From Mycobacterium syngnathidarum (GTDB lineage: Bacteria > Actinomycetota > Actinomycetes > Mycobacteriales > Mycobacteriaceae), in NCBI RefSeq assembly GCF_001942625.1, contig NZ_MLCL01000089.1:372001-436000 (forward strand): a stretch of 64,000 nt of DNA. The letters run 5' to 3'. Both the position numbers and the translations under genes were made by a program. The notes beneath the pieces are model-generated. The model did no database searches, had not been told where the DNA came from, and worked only from the letters and a program-made list of their open reading frames with translations. Of this stretch, positions 58,839 through 64,000 are shown in pieces (position 1 is the stretch's first letter; every line of letters starts with the position of its first letter).

Positions 58839-60370
58839 GCGTCAGAGCCTGATGTGATACGCACGTATCCGTCGGCGACGTCGAGTGGATCGGGGCGCAT
58901 CGCGTCGCTCTCCTCCGGAACCCGCTCCAAGGCTGCTTTGCGTTCTCGAGCTCGTGAGGCCGCGTCCGCTTCGTCGTCGTAGAAGCCTCGGCGAAGTGCC
59001 TTTTCGAGTGATTCGAACAATCCGGCGCGACGGACCTGTGCGCGGTGCCGTTGCTCAATGTCCAAGAGCTCACGCACTAGTTCAAAATGAAGGCGATCCC
59101 CACCTGCCACTTCTTGAAGCGCACTGATCATGTTCGCACCGAGGGGAAGGTGTTCGTCAAGTGGCTTTCCGGGGTACGCCTCACCCATCGCTGATTCGTA
59201 AATGCCCGGAAGGTGGTCTTCAAACTCGTGCTTGTCGACAACCCAGATGCGCCTGATTTCTTCGAGCTCAGCGGGAGTTACTAACTCCAAACTGCGCACA
59301 TAATCTGGTCCGTTCTCACGGATCCACGCCTGGGCTTCCAGGAGACGCCGGAGCCAGTCCTCACGCGCTGTCTGCGTGTATGGACCAGGAATCGGCTTGT
59401 CGTGAAATAGCTGAACTGACCCGTTCATCCGGCGAAAATCCCGCAGATGACGATCATCGGCCACATCGAGGGCGTTGCGAAGCTCGAGAAGCGGCAGCAT
59501 CCATTCCTTCTCCTCGTCGTTCTGAATCATCGCCGCCATCGACTTATCTTGCTCGACGAGAGTGCAAGTCCAGCAGCCGAATCGGCTGTCGCCGCAACTC
59601 GGTGTGCTGGCGTCGACGACTAACGGGCACTCGCCATCCGGGGAGGCTCCTTGATACATCGTCAGCAGTTCTTTGTTTGAGTATCCCCACGGGTTCGACG
59701 ATTGCATCAGGAAAGTCCATACGTCGTCGTTCGACCAGTTCTCGACAGGCGAGTAGACGAGCGCGTTGGGCAGGGATTCATTCGGGCTCAGCAGTTCTCG
59801 AACTCTGCGTGATTCGAGCGCGGTCATTCGAGCTGACCGAACCGAGCTTTCCGCCTTGCGCGTACCGAGAACAAGTATCGCTTCACCGTGCGCCCGAACC
59901 ATCTCGCGAATAAACGTGTTTGATGGCTTGATCTTCAGACGCTCTGTGCACCACCGGAACTTTGGTCGCGGCGCCGGATAGCCCTTGCCAATGAGGTTGA
60001 CCCAGAACGTATCAGTGACGGCGGGCGTCAGACGGTTCGGTGTAATTGGCAGGCCTTGGGCCTTCGCCTGCTCCCCCATGACCTCGAGAGAGTGAGTGAC
60101 CCAGGCGGCGACGACCGGATTCTCTACAAGGGTGTCTGTGCTGATGACATGCACGGGTTTCGTCCGCTGCGAGGGGTCGAGGCCGGCGAGTGCAAGCCAG
60201 ACGATCTGCAGTACAGCGGTCGAATCCTTACCGCCCGAGTATCCGACGACCCACGGCACCCCATCGGCGAGGTAGAGCTGCTGTGTTTGAGACACCAGTG
60301 CATCGACGGTTCCCGCGAAGCCAAGGTCGTCGAAGGCCGACCTTGGGCGAATTGGCAACTTGGTCATCAC
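58835..60370 (-). CDS. dndC: DNA sulfur modification protein DndC (PAPS-reductase-like)
   Basis: 511 aa. PP-loop VVGYSGGKDSTAVL (45-51) adenylates the DNA phosphate. The 4Fe-4S cluster region is STPSCGDSRFGCWTCTLVEQDKSM near residues 257-268, and CTERLKIKPSN and RKAESSVRSARMTALES are further family segments. DndC activates DNA and receives sulfur from DndA. ATGA overlaps on both sides. Confidence 0.96.
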   Translation of the reverse strand: MMTKLPIRPRSAFDDLGFAGTVDALVSQTQQLYLADGVPWVVGYSGGKDSTAVLQIVWLALAGLDPSQRTKPVHVISTDTLVENPVVAAWVTHSLEVMGEQAKAQGLPITPNRLTPAVTDTFWVNLIGKGYPAPRPKFRWCTERLKIKPSNTFIREMVRAHGEAILVLGTRKAESSVRSARMTALESRRVRELLSPNESLPNALVYSPVENWSNDDVWTFLMQSSNPWGYSNKELLTMYQGASPDGECPLVVDASTPSCGDSRFGCWTCTLVEQDKSMAAMIQNDEEKEWMLPLLELRNALDVADDRHLRDFRRMNGSVQLFHDKPIPGPYTQTAREDWLRRLLEAQAWIRENGPDYVRSLELVTPAELEEIRRIWVVDKHEFEDHLPGIYESAMGEAYPGKPLDEHLPLGANMISALQEVAGGDRLHFELVRELLDIEQRHRAQVRRAGLFESLEKALRRGFYDDEADAASRARERKAALERVPEESDAMRPDPLDVADGYVRITSGSDA

Positions 60371-61515
60371 TTTCCCCCTTGGGTGAAGCTATCCTCGGCG
60401 CGTTGCTCATCGGGCGGCAATGGCATTCCCAGCGTGGTCCTGATGTAGGCGGTCGTTAGTTCGACGTTCGTACGGCTCTTGCTTACCTTGCCGGCGTTTG
60501 TAGCTCGGCCTTCCCAGGTGATTGAGTTGCTGCGATGCCAATCAATGGTGCGCAGCTTCTTCAGGCGCTTCTCCCATACAGACGGCTGGGTACTTGTACG
60601 GAGGAGTGAGTTGCCGACACGACCTAGGGCGTGCAACGCAATGCTGTGTGTGTGGATAAAGTCTTGACGAACTTCGCCCGCGGAGATCTCGCCGCGGTAG
60701 ACCTGTTGCCAAGCTGGGAACTGATCGGCGATCACGCGCCAATACTGGGCAGCAAGGTCAACGCGCTCCGTCAGTGAGTCGACTTCAATCTCATTGAGCA
60801 GCGCCGCAGTAGCTGTATGAAGCGCGGACAGCGTGAACAGCTTGCGCGAGCGTGGCGCAAGGTTGCTTGTCTCCATCTCGGTCAGATCACTGAGCAGCGG
60901 ATTCTGCGAGACGACAAGCCGAGAGATCGCTGCCAGCGGATCTCGGTGATCGTAGAGGACCCCAATCGACTTGGCCGGTCGAATCGCGTATCGATTGAGG
61001 TCAGCGAACATCTGCTGGCATCGATCCAACCCGATGTCGATATACATCACGATCGCGATGGTCTCGTCACCAAGCGCGGGGTTCTCGGCGAGCGCTTGTT
61101 GTATGGCCGCTCGGCGATGTTGGCCATCGTTAATCACAAAGGTGGCGGACCACGGAATCGTGAGAGTACCGACGCGTTCCGCGGGACCATTGCTTCCGGC
61201 GATGGACTCGAAGCGTACGTCCGCGTTCACTGATGCGGTCAATGCGGAGAAGATGTAGCTGGTCGGGTTGTCAATGATGTACCGCGCTATCTCCGGCACT
61301 CGCGCCTTGTTGAGTTGACGTTGTGCACGCATCTCTGGGGGCAATTCTTCCTCGTTGAACAGGAAGAGACGTGGGATCAGCCGCAGCGGACACATCGTGA
61401 CGTAGTACTCACGTCCAGCCTGGACACCGCGTATCGCAGGAAATACGTACTTGAACTCATCGAGCGCGCCACCGTCGATCGAGTGTTGCGGAGCGGCTAC
61501 CTCAGGCTGAGCCAT
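60367..61515 (-). CDS. dndB: DNA sulfur modification regulator DndB
   Basis: 382 aa, ATG start, the first gene of dndBCDE. The DGQHR motif is at residues 130-134 (ATFVINDGQHRRAAI), with MFADLNRYAIRPAKSIGVLYDHRD as the second hallmark. DndB controls PT frequency and represses dnd transcription. It is divergent from dndA with 92 bp between, so the shared promoter is probably its operator. Confidence 0.94.
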   Translation of the reverse strand: MAQPEVAAPQHSIDGGALDEFKYVFPAIRGVQAGREYYVTMCPLRLIPRLFLFNEEELPPEMRAQRQLNKARVPEIARYIIDNPTSYIFSALTASVNADVRFESIAGSNGPAERVGTLTIPWSATFVINDGQHRRAAIQQALAENPALGDETIAIVMYIDIGLDRCQQMFADLNRYAIRPAKSIGVLYDHRDPLAAISRLVVSQNPLLSDLTEMETSNLAPRSRKLFTLSALHTATAALLNEIEVDSLTERVDLAAQYWRVIADQFPAWQQVYRGEISAGEVRQDFIHTHSIALHALGRVGNSLLRTSTQPSVWEKRLKKLRTIDWHRSNSITWEGRATNAGKVSKSRTNVELTTAYIRTTLGMPLPPDEQRAEDSFTQGGK

Positions 61516-61607
61516 GTGTTCGTCCTACCATGTATGGATCAGAACTTCCAAACAAAACGCGGATCTGGTTCCGAACAATTGTCCGTACCCGGAGCTACGC
61601 TGCTGCC
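61516..61607. promoter_or_regulatory. dndB-dndA divergent promoter region
   Basis: 92 bp between the two starts. It includes the 8-bp palindrome ACAATTGT (61575-61582) and the related segments GGATCAGAACTTCC and GGATCTGGTTCCG, about 25 bp apart. The AT content is high for this genome. DndB and/or the dnd operon product are expected to bind here; the sites are suggestive only. Confidence 0.4.
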
Positions 61608-62795
61608 ATGACGGTAACGATCGCCACCGACAAGCCCTCTGATCCAGCCGGACAGTCGTCGCTACGCCCGGTGTACCTGGACTTCAATGCCACCACCCCC
61701 GTCGACGAAAGGGTGGCCAAGGAGGTGATGGCATACCTGTCCTATGAGTTCGGCAACGCTGGCAGCCGTACCCATACCTACGGGCAGGTCGCAAAAGAGC
61801 GGGTCCACCGAGCCCGTGCAGAGGTAGCCGCAGTTGTCTCCGCAAAGTCTGATGAAGTGGTCTTTACCAGCGGCGCGACGGAGAGCAACAACATCGCAAT
61901 TCTCGGTCTCGAGAGCCATGGGATCGCAACGAGCAAGCGCCACATCATCTCAACTCAAATCGAACATAAGGCTGTACTGGAACCACTAGAAGTTCTGCGC
62001 AAGCGGGGATTTGACGTTGAGCTTCTTCCCCCAAACAAGGGCGGCTGGGTCTCGGCGGATCGAGTTGAGGCGGCGGTTCGCGAAGACACGCTGCTCGTCA
62101 GCGTCATGGCCGTGAATAACGAAACTGGGGTAATTCAGCCGGTCAACGAGATCGCCTCAGTGCTCGCAAATCACGAGGCGTACTTTCATGTCGACGCGGC
62201 ACAAGCCTTTGGCAAACTGATTGATCTGCTTCGCGAGCCCCGCATCGACCTAATATCATTGTCCGGGCACAAGATTGGCGCACCCAAGGGAATCGGGGCG
62301 CTCATCGCTCGCAGGCGAGGGTTCAAACGTCCGCCGCTTGAACCCCTTATGTATGGAGGCGGACAAGAACGTGGTCTCCGACCTGGAACCCTTCCCGTCG
62401 CACTCGTCGCCGGGCTTGGTCTCGCCGCGAAACTTGCCGCAGAGGAGTCCGCTGAACGAACACGCGTGTGCCAAGACACCAAGCGTGAACTGCTCGATGC
62501 CCTTGAGCCCCTGGGCATTGCCCTTAACGGAGATCCTTCACGAACCATCGCGAGCGCACTTAACTTCTCAGTGCCAGGCATCGACTCTGAAGCTGCAATT
62601 GTCGCCCTCAAGGATGTTGTCGCTATCTCGAATGGCTCGGCCTGCACATCTCAAAGTTACGAACCGAGTCATGTTCTCACTGCCGCAGGGCTGTCAGATG
62701 ACAGAATTGCCGGCGCGCTCAGAGTATCGTGGGGAGCCGAAACCAACGACGTGCCGCTTGCCGAAATGGCACGCAGGCTCGCATCATTACGATGA
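61608..62795 (+). CDS. dndA: Cysteine desulfurase DndA
   Basis: 395 aa from the ATG at 61608; the frame is open upstream but unlike the family. PLP-dependent NifS/IscS fold: LDFNATTPVDERV, FTSGATESNN, IEHKAVLEPL, SLSGHKIGAPKGIGAL (PLP Lys), YGGGQERGLRPGT and the catalytic Cys346 in NGSACTSQSYEPS. It takes sulfur from cysteine and hands it to DndC. Divergent from dndB, as in the Streptomyces lividans locus. Confidence 0.95.
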   Translation: MTVTIATDKPSDPAGQSSLRPVYLDFNATTPVDERVAKEVMAYLSYEFGNAGSRTHTYGQVAKERVHRARAEVAAVVSAKSDEVVFTSGATESNNIAILGLESHGIATSKRHIISTQIEHKAVLEPLEVLRKRGFDVELLPPNKGGWVSADRVEAAVREDTLLVSVMAVNNETGVIQPVNEIASVLANHEAYFHVDAAQAFGKLIDLLREPRIDLISLSGHKIGAPKGIGALIARRRGFKRPPLEPLMYGGGQERGLRPGTLPVALVAGLGLAAKLAAEESAERTRVCQDTKRELLDALEPLGIALNGDPSRTIASALNFSVPGIDSEAAIVALKDVVAISNGSACTSQSYEPSHVLTAAGLSDDRIAGALRVSWGAETNDVPLAEMARRLASLR

Positions 62796-62850
62796 GTGAT
62801 ATGTGGTTCGCGAGCATATTCTACGCCAGAACAGTTAGCACCAATGTCGC

Positions 62851-63501
62851 TTATCGGAGCAGCCTGGTAGCAATAAACCCAACTATCGCATCGTCTCGGA
62901 GTGCTGCCAGCAATGTTCCGCCTAGGACCCTTCCTTCTCGCTCAGAGATCGATCCGGGTAGTTCATAGAAAACTTCGTAACGGAATCCGGTTGCGGCTTG
63001 AGACTGGCAGCCGCCGAAAACTCTACGAACGTCGCAAGAACCGCGTGAATTCCTCACACTAGAAACTACCCGCACCAGCGCACCCGAGGCATCGAGCCGG
63101 CGAAAGCTCTCAGTGTCCAGCCCACCGACTCGCGAGGATGACAAGAGAACTTCATCCTCAACGCTGCGCACTCGAACTGCCCATTTTATGTCTAACTCAT
63201 GAGCTTGACGCACCGCATCCGCCTCAATTGCAGGAATCACAGCGTTACGAATTGCTTCGAGGCCGGCAAGTGCAAGCTGGCGGGATACTCTCACCCTTTC
63301 AGCGCTCAGCTCGCTGTGCGCAATAAAAAAGGACACCATCTGACCTGTTTGGGATATCAGTAAAAGACCAAGCACGAGCATGTAAATCCAGGCCGGCAAA
63401 CCCTTCATAATCAGCGGAATGCCCGCCAAGAGCGCTGCACAAGTCAGCCCTACGGCCGATAACGCTATATAAACTGCCGGTCGCAGCAGGAACTTCTTCA
63501 T
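62851..63501 (-). CDS. Two-helix membrane protein of unknown function
   Basis: 216 aa. I start at the ATG at 63501 (MKKFLLRPAVYIAL), which lies 2 bp after the end of the upstream gene; the longer frame to 63570 overlaps it. Helices at about 10-32 and 36-60, with a soluble remainder rich in beta segments and a Cys pair (RGSCDVRRVFGGCQ). The lower GC suggests recent import. No family recognised. Confidence 0.6.
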   Translation of the reverse strand: MKKFLLRPAVYIALSAVGLTCAALLAGIPLIMKGLPAWIYMLVLGLLLISQTGQMVSFFIAHSELSAERVRVSRQLALAGLEAIRNAVIPAIEADAVRQAHELDIKWAVRVRSVEDEVLLSSSRVGGLDTESFRRLDASGALVRVVSSVRNSRGSCDVRRVFGGCQSQAATGFRYEVFYELPGSISEREGRVLGGTLLAALRDDAIVGFIATRLLR

Positions 63502-63503
63502 GC

Positions 63504-64000
63504 TCAACCCGGCAGAAGGTCCAATGTCTGCGCGCGGTAAAATTGCGCAGCCATCTTCGCGTCTTGACAAATAACATTGAAAGCATCAGCACGTTCAAAC
63601 TCATCTTTAATGTCGAACGGGTCGCCGTTTTCGACAGCACTCTGCTGACGGGACACCGCCCACTTGACCAATGTCATTACCACAAGTTGATGCAGCGGGC
63701 GATATATGCTGCCGCCGTTCCGAGCGTCAAGCGCTATTTCATACGCGCGCCGAGGTTCAAGCGTGCCGTAGCGGCGCTCCAAGAGAAAGTACGCCAGGGC
63801 CGTTCCATGCGCTGCGAATTGGTTTCGTGCTCGCATGAATAGCAGGCGCGTTTCCTCGCCGAAGTCCGCAAAAATCTCCATCCGTAATGCGGCTTTTGGC
63901 TTGTTCAATAGCGAGTAGTAGAAAGCGAAGAGTTGGTGCGCCAGCACATACATCTCAACACGGATAGATTCGTCGAAAATCCTGCCGTAAAGCGATGTCG
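63504..64000 (-). CDS. Unknown protein, N-terminus beyond the window
   Basis: The frame is open to the last base of the window; the first Met is at 63953 but the reading continues upstream (…IFDESIRVEMYVLAHQLFAF), so the true start is outside. The visible 165 residues are helical, with LFMRARNQFAAHGTALAYFLLERRYGTLEPRRAYEIALDA. It is 2 bp from the membrane protein gene, so they are co-transcribed. Low GC, no family recognised. Confidence 0.6.
   Translation of the reverse strand, partial: TSLYGRIFDESIRVEMYVLAHQLFAFYYSLLNKPKAALRMEIFADFGEETRLLFMRARNQFAAHGTALAYFLLERRYGTLEPRRAYEIALDARNGGSIYRPLHQLVVMTLVKWAVSRQQSAVENGDPFDIKDEFERADAFNVICQDAKMAAQFYRAQTLDLLPG

Noticed and set aside
33271..63501. Search for dptF, dptG, dptH or sspE-complete operons
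   Set aside because: None seen. Only an SspE-like single gene (38080) and the five-gene module stand in their place; genes outside the window cannot be excluded.
1..64000. CRISPR array, rRNA, insertion sequence or integrase at the island edges
   Set aside because: No regularly spaced repeats, transposase or recombinase motifs were found in any frame read.

Overview
The sequence is high-GC actinobacterial chromosome and most likely from a fast-growing mycobacterium (Mycolicibacterium-like). Evidence: frequent GTG/TTG starts and ATGA/GTGA gene overlaps, an L,D-transpeptidase closely resembling the mycobacterial LdtMt2 type, proline-rich-tail single-pass membrane proteins, PknH-like sensor-domain lipoproteins, and a prfC/pnuC/nadR complement. 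No rRNA, tRNA, CRISPR array, integrase or transposase was seen.

Left part, about 1-15.7 kb: ordinary chromosomal genes. These are two tandem single-pass membrane proteins, a sensor-domain lipoprotein, an L,D-transpeptidase, a LOG-family enzyme, a CopG-like/Doc toxin-antitoxin pair, prfC, a DUF2293 protein, a Ca2+/H+ antiporter, a large beta-propeller/phytase-esterase-like lipoprotein, an MscS channel, a decayed GNAT toxin and an OPT transporter. From 15.8 to 24.2 kb the content turns defensive: an autonomous Fic protein with its own repeat operator, a complete Wadjet system (jetABCD, SMC-based anti-plasmid) and, just upstream on the same strand, a MazEF-type pair. From 24.4 to 33.7 kb are mixed genes: an unknown 584-aa protein, an endonuclease/exonuclease/phosphatase (EEP) protein, a Phd/RelE pair, an HNH nuclease, pnuC-nadR, two unknown genes and a metallophosphatase.

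Right part, 33.7-64 kb: a dense defence island. It opens with a small decayed copy of the tail of the EEP gene, then a macro-like/SIR2 fusion, a small VWA operon with a tandem palindromic operator, an Ltp-repeat protein, a GmrSD/SspE-type DUF262-HNH enzyme, and a zinc-hook ATPase with a HEPN-like partner. At its core is a complete DNA phosphorothioation (PT) system: divergent dndA and dndBCDE with a translationally coupled Dnd-associated methyltransferase. The usual dptFGH restriction genes are not in this window. Instead there is a five-gene + strand operon (44.4-51.4 kb): a sigma-region-4/alpha-CTD-like protein, a PLD-nuclease/SF2 helicase fusion, a 53-aa protein, a second DndD-like ATPase with a zinc hook, and a Dnd-associated protein 4 homologue. 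Between them lies an AT-richer two-gene unit (51.5-54.5 kb) with a large DGQHR-motif protein and a GIY-YIG-like nuclease with a long insertion. My main proposal is that these are alternative PT-linked restriction modules replacing DptFGH. The window ends in AT-richer sequence with an unknown membrane protein and a 5'-truncated partner.
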